A stretch of DNA of 64,000 nt from Deuterostichococcus epilithicus (Eukaryota; Chlorophyta; Trebouxiophyceae; Prasiolales; Stichococcaceae). The stretch is from the NCBI GenBank assembly GCA_033439295.1, contig JAVTLE010000017.1, positions 434,001-498,000 of the forward strand, in the 5' to 3' direction. The notes under the pieces are model-generated. The model ran no database searches and was not told the origin of the DNA. It saw only the letters and a list, made by a program, of their open reading frames with translations. The translations under genes and the position numbers were made by a program. This document shows, piece after piece, positions 1-12,100 of the stretch; positions within the stretch are counted from its first letter, which is position 1, and each line of letters starts with the position of its first letter.

Positions 1-681
1 TGCAGCTGCTGGACCTGCGCGGCAACAACGGCCTGGTGTGTAACGACGAGGCGCTTGTAACTGCCGGCCTTGATCACCTGACAGCCTGCCGCACCGTCGA
101 CCTCCGCATCGGCTACAGTGTTGTACCATTTGGGTGAGGCACGCTTAGTTATCCTTTGATATCTGACTCCTACCCAAAGCTGCATCTTGGGAAGCTGCAT
201 CGGAGACTTGGATGTGCTCTGCGCAGGGGCTCACATGCTGCTCCGCCATGCCTCTAGTATTATTGCATGACAATTGGCGCACAGGCTGCGTCAGCGCAGG
301 GCAAACACGCATTTTTAGGCGGCCTGGTGGGCGCACCCTCCTTGTAAATCGTCTAACATGTGAAATGGCACCATCAGTCGGAATCTGGCATGTGCATGCA
401 GGCCCGGCAAAGTGGCGGTGCTGGCGCGCATGCCTGCACTGGAGGTAGTTGTGTCCGCGGGGTCCACGCATGGCGCACACGAGGTGCCGATGGCGGAGCT
501 CAATGCGCTGCGCGCCGCGCGGCTGCCGGTGCTGCCGCCGGTCCGACTTGTCGCGGACTGCGACGAGTCGTGCGTCTGGGGGCGCGTCGACGTGAAGCTG
601 CCCTTTGAAGCGGCGGGGCCGCTGCTGAGGCAGCAGCTGACGTGCGACGTGCTGCAGACCGCGAATGATATCCATTATTGA
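1..681 (+). CDS. F-box/leucine-rich-repeat protein, 3' end only (left tandem copy)
   Basis: Last two exons of a gene cut by the window edge. The coding exons are about 1-133 and 402-681, joined by a phase-2 intron (GTGAGG donor, CAG acceptor). The first encodes a leucine-rich-repeat stretch beginning QLLDLRGNNGLVCNDEAL. The second encodes VAVLARMPALEVVVSAG and ends ...TANDIHY. Both exons match the last two exons of the complete gene at 3345-6325, with the same phases and stop region, at an offset of about 5650 bases. The F-box and most repeats would lie left of the window. F-box/LRR proteins usually act as substrate receptors of SCF ubiquitin ligases; that role is inferred from the family, and the target is unknown. 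Confidence 0.75.
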
Positions 682-1194
682 GTTTGACTCGGTTGCCGGT
701 TTCCGGTTGTGAAGATGACTGGGGCCTGGAGGAGGAGGCCGATGGTCGCACGAGTCGGACTGTGACTCGTAGATGTCATAGAAGTAGGTACTTGCCAAGG
801 GAGGAAGCTGCAGTGGCGGCTGTTGTTCTTACCTCGGACAATATTATAGGGGCTGGCTACGGACCACTAGAGGGTGTTTATGCTGCCTTGGAGAAACTGC
901 ACGACGATGTGCTCCTGCAATTGACATTTGCCTGCGACCAAATTGAGCGCCAAGGTCACATGCATCGATCGCTGCCTTGACCCATCTCACACGCGCCGCT
1001 TGCTTTCAAGAAAAGGGATTGTCTTCACATTTCGTGTTGGCATCTGCTGCCCTACTGGCAACGTTGTTTGCCATGTTTGTGCGCTTACCGAGTCCTGCTA
1101 GACATGCAGGTATGTCCGTTCCCCCCTGTACCACCAAACATTGTAACTGCACCGCTTGAGCCTCGCCGCACTTTTGATCCCCTCCGCTCCCTCT

Positions 1195-2500
1195 TTACTC
1201 ATCATCAAAATTGCCCCGAAACCGCCGCCCTTGAACACGGTGCAGGGCATCCTGCCACAGCCGCTGCGTTTTGCGCACCTGCAGGAATGACGCATCGTTC
1301 CATCAGTCGCGACCGGCTCAGTCGCCAAGGAGCACAGGGCTTGGTCCATCGGATTCTTAAACGACACGTTGGAAGTGGAAAGACGCCTGGAGTCCTGCGG
1401 TATTGCATGGCAGCCAAAGTGCACATGCGCAGCATGGCCAGCGCTTTCCAAGACACAGTGCCAGTCGTCGCAGTAGGACTGGCTGCGCTGGTGATTGGTC
1501 GAGCACGAATTGCAATGCGCGACACTGGGATAGCGAACAGTTGGCTTGCCCATTGGGCATGCGGCCCGCTGTCTTCATGCGCATTTGGGACTTGCCCAGA
1601 ACGCCCCACGCCTGCGCATAGCACAGGAATGATAGCCTGTAGTTGGTGTGCACGCCAGCTCATATCAGGTTGTTGGACACCTCATTCGCACTCGGAGAGG
1701 CCAATCTGGCACCGACGCGGCCGCAAGCAGGCGCTTCCCTCCTTGCACTGCGCCAGCTGCGCGCAGCGCATGCTCCTGCAGCAACGCCTGCGTCGGCCGG
1801 TGGCGGCACCGCATACCGCATCATGCAGTCGCTCTCAGGCTGAGAGCATTCCGTCGTGCACCTGGCCGGACCTGAACACTCTCAAACAAGCGCACCTTGC
1901 AGGAGGGACAGGCCCTGGTCCTGCTGCCCTTGCACTTGATGCATATGGTCGGTCCCCGCTCCAGTCGTGACGCCGCCTGCGCAGGGATACAAGACCATGT
2001 TGTCAAACCTGGCGAGCAGGCAGCTGCCGAGAGCTTGCAGCAGGCCAGTGCTGCTACCAAGCGCGCCGGCCTGTGAGACGTTCGGGATCAGTGGGGCCTA
2101 CGCAGTCTGCAGAATGCCATGTTGTTGAGCGCAGGCGCATGGTGTCACAGGAGGCACCATGGCGGGGCTTCAACGCCAGGTGGCTGAGTCGCATGAGCCG
2201 CAGCACTATTGCGCACCCCTTTGAGGAGGCTGCTGACAACGTTCTGGAGGATGCCGCCCCCGCGGCTCATCACAATGATCATGTGAAGGCACATGGGCAC
2301 CATGGCACACACGCAGCGGAGAGCTGCACAGCAGAGGCGGAGCAGGCTCACACAGCTCGTGAAAACGCTGTGCGTTGCTCAACAGCCAACATAAGCGCAG
2401 GTGCTGGACCTTACATCAGAAGGCGGTCAATGCCTGTACCAACAACCCCGTGCCTCATCGCTGATGCTGCTGCTGCTGCCGCTGCCCGCTGCCTCCCGCT
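1195..2500 (-). pseudogene. Decayed copy of the DnaJ-type cysteine-rich zinc-finger gene
   Basis: Left tandem copy of the gene at 6865-8386. Matching exon segments lie near 1195-1292, 1413-1472, 1566-1632, 1870-1973, 2190-2270 and 2450-2510. The intact copy has the pairs CIKC/CPSC and CAKC/CTVC. Here the last exon reads CAKR and CTVF, so two zinc ligands are lost. The first CxxCxGxG has become CIKCKGSR. The exon matching YCEDIILRALAVLRM carries a net 7-base insertion. The last exon is one base short, so its DFDDE end is read out of frame. The GTAAGT donor after the first exon is also gone. This pattern fits a redundant tandem copy that lost selection. It could still be transcribed. Confidence 0.75.
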
Positions 2501-3344
2501 GCACTCTAACGCCATCTCCCATGCTGCAAGTCCAGCGGCCGACCTCCTGGCGGCGCTGGCGCACATGCCAGCGTTGGAGACGCGGACGCCGCTGCCGAGG
2601 GACAGCGCTGCATTGCGCGCCTTTGGGGATTGCACTCTGCGTGGCCATAGGCGCTGCTGCCTGCGCGGCAAGCGCCCGGCTGTAGTGAGGCGGAGCAGTG
2701 GAGCTACTGGCTGTGCACCACGACTTTGAGGCAGTCAGCCCGCTGATGGCAATGCGGCTCGATCACCAGTTTTTGTCGGATGCGCGACTGGCTGGAAGCT
2801 GGTGCTAATCTCGATGGCAACGGTGTTGGCGAAGGCGCTTGGTGGGGATGCTTCCCCAACCAAAGTCTGGTTCTCAATGCTGGCGCACCCAATCTCGGAA
2901 TATGCGGAGGACAACGAGGATCACAAATGGTCGAATTTGCCTGAGTGAAGGAGATGTTGTCAAGATGTCAGCGGCAGCGCCAGATCACTCTTGTTGTCAA
3001 AGCCGCCACCATCGAGCATCCTCACCATCTTGCCAACAGATAATCAGCAGAGGCCACAGAGACAGTCTTTCAGGCGAGAATGTGCTGTGCCGGAGAATGT
3101 GAGTGTGGAGCTGCTTGCTATCGACACGTGCTATGCGTGCTGAGCTCTGGTATACATGTACAGGGCTGCTCAAATTTCGAGGCACAGAAAGCCCTGGCTT
3201 GGCGGCGCGGCATGCACAGCAGCACTCACAACCTAAATTTGCACGAATGATGGGCCAGGTCGCTGCAGACAGATCCGGGCCGGATCATCAGCTTGAGATC
3301 CCTGCATTGCAGCATTTGCGCTGGCCTGTGACCTGCGACACGCA

Positions 3345-6325
3345 ATGCAGACTCAGCGTTATTGCTCACAAGATGCGGTCGTTGCAGAAGATGAAACGTC
3401 TGTCAGTCTTGCAGAGCTGCCTGGCCACGTCCTCGAGCGCATCTTGGCGCGGCTGCCCGTGCGACAAAGGTGTGCATGGCTTTCTGTTAACAGACCGCAG
3501 CAGAATGCTATTTGCTGTTGCAATACTCGCCAACGACCGTACCTGCATGCAGGGTACAAGCCCAGGCGGTATGCCAGGCATGGCGCGAGCTGCTGGCGCC
3601 GGAACACAGCCCACTGTGGCAGGCGCTGGTCTTGCCAGCCTCATCCAACACACATAGGATAGATCTTAATTTGGACTATGAGGAGTTCGCCTCGATGCAG
3701 CGGTGGCTGCGGCGCTGCTCGCCGCGGCTGCGCCAGCTGGAGTGCAGCACTCCTTGCATGGCATTAGAGGTGCGCGCACTCAGGCACCGGCACTGGCTCG
3801 TGCACCGCATTCCGCGTTTCAGTCGTCCTCAAAACCATGCTGCCGACTATGCTGCCGGCAGGACTGCCGAAGAGTGCACGTGCAGCGGTGGCATTGCGGC
3901 TTTGGATGCAGCCTAAAACTCGGCCATTGACAGGATAACCCGTGCCCCCAAACGCAGTTCGAGGAGGAGGTGAGCCTGCTCAACACGGTGCTGGTGCCGC
4001 TGTGCTACGCTGGGCTGCTGGAGGCCCTGCGACTAGACGGCCTGGCGGGCGCAGCACTCAACGGCGACAGCCTGTCGTGCATCAGCTCCTTTCTCGGCGG
4101 CAGCCTGCGCCAGCTTGCCATAATTGATATGCAGCAAGTGCCGCACAGCGCCGCACTCAACCTTGTCAGCAGCCTGCCACTGCTGCAGGTATGACATACT
4201 GCTGCTCACTCGTCGGGCACAATACACTCAAAAGTTCGTTCGTCACGAGCTCCGCTGCTATGCCACTCATTTGCGTGTTGATTGAGCTGCAGCCTGCCGG
4301 CCGAAGTGCAGACGGTATTGCACAGGAAGACATATTCGTCCTTCAGCCAACGACCCAGTCAAGGCCATCCACCTGCAACTAGCCATGCAGATGAACACCT
4401 CATATCTCGATGTGCAGGAGCTGGCGATGACTTCCAAACAAAGCACAACTCTATGCACAGGACCTGGCAACCGCCGAGATGCTGGGGAAGGATGGCGTCT
4501 GGGCGGAGGACCCGCCGAGGGAATCACTCGCCTTCTGAAAGTCTGCAACGATTCGTGATCTCTGCCTGCAATGGTGTCCAGGACCTGGCGATGACTTTCA
4601 ACAGGCTGGAGGACGATGAGAGCGTCTGGGTGGAGGACCCGCCGGAACTGGTGCAGCTGCTCGCCGCCGCCGCGGACCACTGCCCCGCGCTTCGGTCGCT
4701 CGCGCTCGCGGTTTGCGACGACATGGGCTACGACCAGCCCTCCGCCAGGCGTCTGCCAGAACAGCTTTCGGCGCTATCGCGGGTGACCGCCCTGGCGCTG
4801 CACGGCGTGCCGCTGACCGGCTTGGGCCCGCTGACGGCGCTGACCGCGCTGAGCCGGCTGTCGCTGGTCGATTGTGCGCCGACTGGCGTGCCTGGTGGCC
4901 AGCCGCTGCGGCATTCGCTGTCGGCGCTCACAACCCTGCACACCCTGCAGGTGCGCGGAAATTGCGTGTAAGTGCTGTCCTGCTGATCATTTCTCAAGCC
5001 TGAAGAGCCGGAAACCAGCGCTGCACGAGTTCTATGCCTGCAACTTGGATCAGCCATTGACTCCGGGCGTCAGCCACACACAGCTGTCATGTAGCCTGCC
5101 ATCCAATCAGTGCCGGCATCCGCCATCCACTGACCAACCTCATGACCATGCCGTAGGCCAGTGGCCTCTCCTGGGATGACGATCTGCCATCGAGCCTGAC
5201 CAAGCTGGTACTGCTGCAAGACAGAGTAGACCCATGGCAGCAGGAGGACCAGCAGCGGCTGTTTGGCGGCTTTGCCAAGGCGCGGCTGCCGGGACTGACG
5301 GCCCTGCACCACCTTGCCATTCGTAGCGCCATTGGGTGGCTGCAGCCGTACGTGTCCGCTATTGTTGCTGCGGTTGGCGCCATGCCACAATTGCGCAGCC
5401 TGCACCTGGTGAGTCACCGGTGGGCATGCCTGCGTCATGCCCCGCGCTGCTGTGCCGCACAGCGTCATGCCACTGCTCAGCTCGATGATTGGCAAAATGC
5501 TCATCCTGCCTTGCTGTCTGCAAGCCAAGTGCAGCCGCGAGCTTACGCAGAGTGGCACCTCCACGATAGATGGCTGAACCGTAGTGCTGGCCGCAGGTGA
5601 AATGCCGACTCACGCAGCTGCCGCCGGACCTGACAGGCCTCGCGCGGGTGCAGCTGCTGGACCTGCGCAGCAATGCGGAGCTGGTGTGTGACGACATGGC
5701 ACTTCTGACCGCCGGTCTGGATCACCTGACAGCCTGCCGCACCATCGACCTTCGCACTGGCCGGTGTAGATATCCCTTTAGGTATGTCGCACAGTGTTCT
5801 CCTATGTTTTCTGACTCATTCCTTGTGTGAAGCCGCGTCTTGGGAAGCTGCAGGCTGGGATGTGCCCTGTGCTGCGGCCCATGCGCTGCACAGTCAGGCC
5901 TCTAGAACGTCGCATGTCAGTTGTCGCACAGGCTGCTTCAGCGCTGGGAAACACACGCTCCAGGCGATGCGGTGGGCACACCCTTATCCATTGCCTGCCC
6001 CGTGAAAGGGCAGCATCTGTCGGACATTGGCAAGTGCAGGCCCGGCGCCGTGGCGGTGCTGGCACGCATGCCCGCACTGGAAACAATTGTCTCCGTGGGG
6101 TTGACGCGCGGCGCACACGAGGTGCTACTGGCTGAGCTGAATACGATGCGCGCTGCGCGCCTGCCGCCGCCGCCGCCGCTGCGGCTGGTTGCGGACTGCG
6201 ACAAGTCGCGCGGCTGGGGCCGGGTCGACGTGGAGCTGCCCTTCGAGAAGGCGGGGCCGCTGCTGGGGCAGCAGCTGACACGGTCTGTGCTGCAGGCAGT
6301 GAGCGATTGTCACTATAAGGTTTGA
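3345..6325 (+). CDS. F-box/leucine-rich-repeat protein, complete, seven exons, 554 residues
   Basis: Exons 3345-3469, 3553-3769, 3958-4188, 4582-4950, 5157-5408, 5597-5781 and 6040-6325; all phases close and give 554 residues. An F-box starts near residue 20 (LAELPGHVLERILARLPVRQ, continuing VQAQAVCQAWREL across intron 1). Leucine-rich repeats follow (LEALRLDGLAGAAL, LTALTALSRLSLVDC, VQLLDLRSNAELVCDD), then a C-terminal domain ending DCHYKV. The family links substrates to SKP1-cullin ubiquitin ligases; the role here is inferred. The start at 3345 gives a short leader before the F-box and no better ATG is seen. It is the right-hand member of a tandem pair and faces the zinc-finger gene at 6865-8386. 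The intron before exon 4 holds a decayed copy of the start of exon 4. Confidence 0.85.
4418..4520 (+). repeat. Decayed copy of the 5' end of F-box/LRR exon 4 inside the upstream intron
   Basis: Begins right after a cag (acceptor-like), as the real exon does at 4582. The starts match (gagctggcgatgact against gacctggcgatgact), and so do stretches further in (gcgtctgggcggagg against gcgtctgggtggagg). The middle has extra bases, so the copy cannot replace the exon in frame. See the general finding on exon fossils. Confidence 0.75.
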
Positions 6326-6864
6326 TTCGGTTGCCGGTTCTGGTTGTGAAGGGCTGGGGTCCGGAGGACGACGAGATGGTCATGCTTAGCATGATTTGAA
6401 CTCTGACTCGGAGTCGTCACATGCCAGTGACGAAGGATGATGGCCGCGGTGGTGGCTGGCGAGTGGTAGCTGTTGGACAACTTCCTAGGAGTTGGCTGCG
6501 GACCGCTACAGTAGAGGGTGTTTCTGCTGCCTTGCGAGAAGTTGGACGACATTGTGCTCCTGCAATCAACGCTTGCCTGCGGCCACATCGAGCCCAAGGC
6601 CACACGCGTTGGTCACTGCCTTGATCCGTCTCACATGCGCCGCTCGCTGTTAAGATCGGAGGTTGTCCTCATGTTTCATTTCGGCATCTGAAGCGCCACT
6701 GCGCTGCTGGCGACGCTCCTTGCCATGTGTGTGCGCTGATCAATCCTGCTGAACATGCAATATCTCCGCCGCCCCCTGCTAATCCGTCTACCATCCACAC
6801 ACCAGCATATGCAACTACACCGCTCAAGCCGAGCCGCACTCCCAAGCTCCCTCCGCTCTCCACA

Positions 6865-8386
6865 TTACTCGTCGTCGAAGTCACCTCGGAAGCCGCGGCC
6901 CTTGCACACGGTGCAGGGCGTCCTGCCATAGCCGCTGCACTTTGCGCACCTGCAGATATGATAGCATTGTTTCAGCAGTCGTGACCACCTTCGACGCCCA
7001 GCAGCACGGGCCACCAGTTTCGCAAATGACACGTTTGAAGGTTTGCACATGGCTGGAGTCCGGCGCTTTTGCACAGCAGACAACGTACGTGCACATGCGC
7101 AGCACGGCCAGCGCTCGCAAAATTATGTCCTCGCAGTAGGCCTGGCTGCATTGGCAAGCGGCCGAGCACGAATTGCATAGGCGATACTGGGGAAGCGAAC
7201 GATGGCTTGCCTGTTGGACACACGGCCCGCTGTCTTCATGCGCATCTGGGACTTGCCCAGGACGCCCGATCCCTGCTCGCAGTACATGAAAGACGAACTA
7301 TAGTTGATGCGCACGCCAGATGCAATCCACTTCTTCACCACTTGTTTCGCTTCTCGCCAGGAATCGAATCAGCTGCTCCTCGCCAGGAATCGAATCAGTC
7401 AGCTTTGGGCACTGGCGCGGCCGCAGCAGGCCATGCCTCTGCATCCTACAACGACGCCTGCGCCATTGGGCGGCGGCACCGAATATCGTATCAGGCGGTC
7501 GCTTGTAGTCGCCTGGAAGCTGAGACCTTTCCGTTTTGCATCTTGCCGGACCTGGACACTCTCAAACAATCGCACCTTGCAGGAGGGGCAGGCCATGGTG
7601 CCGGTGCCCTTGCACTTGATGCACGTGGTCGGTCCCCGCTCTAGCCGCGATGCCGCCTGTGCGGGAACACATGATTTTGTCGTCAAACCTGGCGGATAGA
7701 TACATGCCGAGACTTCACGGCAGGCCACGGCTGCTGGGTACGCCGGCCTGTGAACTCCGGGTTCAGTGTGGCCCAGCCGCTCTGCCGATCGCTGGGCTGC
7801 GTTGCGCAGGCGCATTATGTCACGGGTACAGGCACCATGAACGGGTATCTCGTCAGAGGCTGAGCCGCGTGAGCCGCAGCGTTATTGCGCACCCCTTTGA
7901 GGAGACTGCTGACAACATTCTGGAAGATGCCGCCCCGCGGCCCGGTGGCCTCCTGTCCCGCCTGCGCCACCGAGCAGGCCCGCCAGTCAGCACACGATGT
8001 GCAGGCCACACTGGAACAGTCGCATCGGGTGATCTGACTTCCATCACGGGCTTCTTCAGGCTCCTCACAATGATCCATCAAAGGCGCGCGGGCGTCGTGG
8101 CACATACTGGCAGTATGGTCCACTACGGTGTGACAACACAGCGGGGAGCTGCACAGCAGAGGCGGCACAGCCTCATGCAGCTCGCGGAGTCAAAAGTCGA
8201 TGCCAAGGCTGGTGCTGACATTCATACTGCGTCAGAACGCAATCCAATGCAGGAGGTGCCACTTACCTGTGCCTCATCGCCGCTGCTGCCGCTGCCCGCT
8301 GCCTCCCGCTCACGCTGCGTCGCGCTGGGAGTCGCGCTATTATTCCTACAGGTGCAGGAATCAGTCTCTCCGGGATGGCGCAGCAT
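6865..8386 (-). CDS. DnaJ-type cysteine-rich zinc-finger protein (BSD2/LQY1-like), intact tandem copy
   Basis: Firm exons, in transcript order: 7552-7656, 7211-7272, 7089-7145, 6865-6949, with phases closing to TAA. Upstream, 8267-8386 (MLRHPGETDS... to SGDEAQ, GTAAGT donor) and an exon near 7850-7955 (GGIFQNVVSSLLKGVRNN) are likely, but the splice between the latter and 7656 is unresolved. Four CxxC pairs are visible: CIKC and CPSC, then about 40 residues later CAKC and CTVC, followed by KGRGFRGDFDDE. This is the zinc-binding pattern of DnaJ cysteine-rich domains without a J-domain. In plants such small proteins (BSD2, LQY1 and relatives) act as chloroplast or thylakoid folding helpers; the location here is not proven, and no clear transit peptide was read. 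The intron after 7211 appears to use a GC donor. Confidence 0.72.
7353..7398. repeat. Two copies of a 26-base unit in a zinc-finger gene intron
   Basis: ctcgccaggaatcgaatcag occurs at 7353 and again at 7379. It is a short intronic tandem repeat; no function is suggested. Confidence 0.8.
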
Positions 8387-9141
8387 CGGCCGCCGTGTTG
8401 CGCTGTGCCGCCGCATCTCTGGCGGTTGTCTGCCGCTGACTGCTGGTCTGTGACTGCATGATACCGTGCAAACGTTTACTGGAGACCGAGCACTGGCAAC
8501 TGATTGCATGACTGCGGCAGCAGGCAACGCTGGCGGATTGGTTTCCCACTGCACGCAGGTGTGATTGGTACAGCAACGAGTTGCTGGACACACTTTCGGC
8601 CTGCTGTGCTTTTTACGACGCTGCGGCGCGGCACATGCACCAGAAGCGATGCAGTAGCACAATTGCATGTACTCAAGGTCTGTAGCGGACTGGAAAGTGC
8701 GATCACTGTGCACACAAAGATCAATGAAGATCGATTCGGGGGCGATGATGCGGTGTGCGGAATATGCGATGCTGCGACCCTTGCCCGATGCATGGCGCTA
8801 ATCGGCGCTGCAGTGTGGAGTCCCTCTGTAATCTGTGCGAAGTTCACTTTGACATTGCGAGCATCCATATTCCAGAGGGTCAGCAGAGTGCGGCACTAGA
8901 TTGAGCGTGTCGGTACTTGCCATGCAGTAGCACGTTCACTTCGTGACACGCAGTCACAAATCGAAATGGGGACGGTTGCGACTTGAGAAACCACTTTGAG
9001 TGAATATCCAATCGCAACCGGACGGAAGCCCAGTGAGTGCCCAGAGATATCCGAGCGGTGGCCCGCCCTGCCGCTGCTGTGGCGGTACTTATCTGTCAGC
9101 GCGGCGCACACAAACCCGACCTATCGCCTCGCGGGTGCGAA

Positions 9142-12100
9142 ATGGCAGAACAGGGTGGCGCGCAGGGCTCGTCAGGCCACCACAGCGTCGTCATCATCGG
9201 CGGCGGCCTTGCAGGCCTGTGCGCGCCTCTCACATGACGATATGCATGCGGGCTCTGCAGCTAGGTTGTCCAATACTGCCGACATCCGTGGGAAAGTCCT
9301 GCGGGAAGTTCCTACGGTGGTCAGTCGCTCCTGGCGCGGCACCAGCAGCCCACCTGGCCTGGAGCGCGCCGGCCGTCAGAGTCGCTGCTAATGCTGCCGC
9401 GGCATAGCCGGGCTTCCGCCACAGCCTTCCTTGTCCTCGCTGCCTGAAGCCAGATTCTCAAACGACACCATCAAAACATCAAAAACCTACTGCAAACACT
9501 CTATTGCGCCTGCAGGTATGCGGCCCGGCTGCTGCTGCCGCATTTTCCAGACCTGCTGCTGGTGGAGGCGTCCCCCCAACCCGGCGGCCGCATCAAGCAG
9601 GTAGATGATCTGCAGAAAATATCCAGATTGCATACCAGGAGACTCTAGGCACGGTTCTCCTGTACAGCACCCACATTTCCGGCCGCATCAAGCCAGAGGG
9701 GCGCACTGGACCAAGGCGCAGTCTGCACCATGTGCATATGGGCGCGGTCACCAGCCATCCAGCTGCCGAAGTGCAACGTAGGCTCAGCAATTGAGGTAAT
9801 GTTGAAGCTGCCCGTTCTGCTGCCGTCAGGTTGAGGGCATTGCGGAGTGGCCAGTGGAGGCTGGTCCAGAGTTTGTGCACGGCGGCAACCAGCTGCTCAA
9901 GGTCTGTAGATCATATTTTATATATTATTATGTGAAGTTATATGTGTGTATCGCTGGTGTACAAGAAAACTGCGAAACACGACAACCGACGACATCACGT
10001 TTGCATCCTCGCAATGCACACCCGGCTTGGCTGTTGCTGCAATGTATTGGGCATCGCCCTTGGGCATCCCAAGACTTGTCTCGCGGCGGCCTCAAAGCGG
10101 GTCTGGTGGCCACCACAGACCCGTTGCTGCCAGTCACCCTACCATTTCCAATTTTGGGGGAGGTGGCCTGCAGCCACAGGACCATGCGCACATGACCCAT
10201 TGGGCGTGGAATCAGCGAAGTGTGGCTGGGGTGCAACCGAGGCGTGCTCCGACTCGTGTTCGCCTTGCTGCAGGGCCTGCTGGCGGAAATGGGATGCACG
10301 CTGCGCGGGCTGGCGTGGCCTGACCACTGGTGGTGGCCTGCTGATCACCGGCTGAGCCGGCCTGGCACACAGGCATGCGTTTTGCACAATACGCTCGAGA
10401 CTGACGCTCAGCTCCCCTAACATGATGAGGCATCGGCGAGTCCCGCCAGGCGCCGGCTGAATGCCCCTCATGCCTACGTGCAGTTGCTTGAGACTCTCGC
10501 ATGCTGCACCAGCCAGCTTGCGAGGGGAACTGCACGAGGAAGTGTTTCATCTTTCTCACAGGATGCAGAGCTGGAGTGGCTGGAGGAGAAGTTTGGCGGC
10601 ATCGGCGAGTCGGCGCTGCCGACGCCAGACATCTCGGCAGAAGCCTGGCTGCGGCTGCAGGTGCAGATGCGTATTGGGATCGAAACATCTACTCTACCAG
10701 CAACGCACATTGATGCTGCATCACGTACCAGCGATGTTGCGCCCAACCTGAAAAGCGCAACAGCTGCTGCTGCCCCTGGGGAAGCCGGTAATTGCTCGCC
10801 GCAGCCTAGCAGCAAGGGCATTGCGGTATCGTGCAGCAAGCATTGCGGTATCGTGCAGCGGCAGATAGATGCTGTCGTCAGCCCAGCTCACCCAGAAATG
10901 GCAGACAGGCGCCAACGCACCTAGCTGAGCCGACCAACTTTCTGCTACAGGGTGCCAGCGGGCGGGCGCTGGCGGCGGCGGAGGCGTGCTGGGCTAACGA
11001 CTTTGGGTGCGGCCTGAGGGAACTGGGCGTGCGCGAGTTGATCGCCGAGAACAGGGCTTGGGACGCCGGTGCGACCCAGCTGACCATTCGATGTTTGAAA
11101 TGCTTCGCGCTGCCGGGCGCTGGCAGCGGTCTGCCGGGACGTACTCTTGCTCTCCCTGCACACACACTGTGGCATGAGAGGGTGGTCGCGGATGCTCTGG
11201 GACACCTTAGCCACAGTGCGGACCTTCACCCGAATCAAACGAGCAAGCCGGTGCCCACTGGTCGCTGCGCTCTGTTGACAAGCTTGTCCAGTCATCGTCC
11301 CCTGCAACACCGCCACGTCTTGAACTTCAAGAGCGTCTGGTAGCATGCTCCGTGGCTGCACCGAACTCCAACTGCCAGCCGCCAGATGCCGGGCCCGCAG
11401 GCGAGAGCCATCTGCTGGTGGACTGATCGTTGGAGCACAATGCCAGTTGACCTTGCAGCACGATCAGTCCACTGATTCCATAGTCCCCGGCCGCTCCTGC
11501 CGCAGGCAGGAGCCGCCGGCTGTGTGTCAGTCTGGTGCGGGACATTGCGGCAATTTTGTTGATAATTCATTGTTACGGACCTTCAAACCCTGCACCCAAC
11601 CCTCACCCCTGCAGGTGAGAGCTACCTGCTGCTCGACAAGTCGCTGCGCAATTTGGTGACACACCTCGCAGCGCCGCTGGCGGGACGTCTGCGGTGCAGC
11701 TGGCCAGTCAGCACGGTGGCATGGCGGCCGAGGGAGGGGCGCGGCGGCGGCGGCGGCTGCGCATCCGCGACGCTGCACGGCCCGGCCGGCCAGACGCTGC
11801 GCTGCGACCGGTGCACCGCCTCTGTCCAAACCCGGTGTCCGCTCGCTGTGAGGAGCTGGGATTTGCGGCGGCTGCACCATTGCCTCGCGTGCAATCCTGA
11901 TGTATGCCAGTGCTTGAAGTCTGTCAGCACATATGTGCATTGCATCTTGCATCTGCAGGACCCTGTGCCAAGCTTCGTGCTGGAAGAGTGAACCTGGCGG
12001 GTAAATTGGGTCTGGCAGAGTCTGGACGTCAAACAAAATCATGGAAACAGAGGAGCTTGTGCAGCAATCCTGGTGAAAATGCCCCTGTGTTCGCTGTAGA

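Larger units (their letters stand above)
1..8390. repeat. Direct tandem duplication, unit about 5.66 kb, holding an F-box/LRR gene and a zinc-finger gene
   Basis: Left unit: before the window to about 2690. Right unit: about 2700 to 8390. Matching landmarks keep a nearly constant offset: position 1 pairs with 5651, and the block gcgcacccct at 2211 pairs with 7887. Homology covers coding exons, introns and the convergent intergenic stretch (about 690-1190 with 6330-6860), so this is a segmental duplication and not two retained exons. Many indels and substitutions show that it is not recent. Right of about 8390 the sequence no longer resembles the part right of about 2690. Confidence 0.85.
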
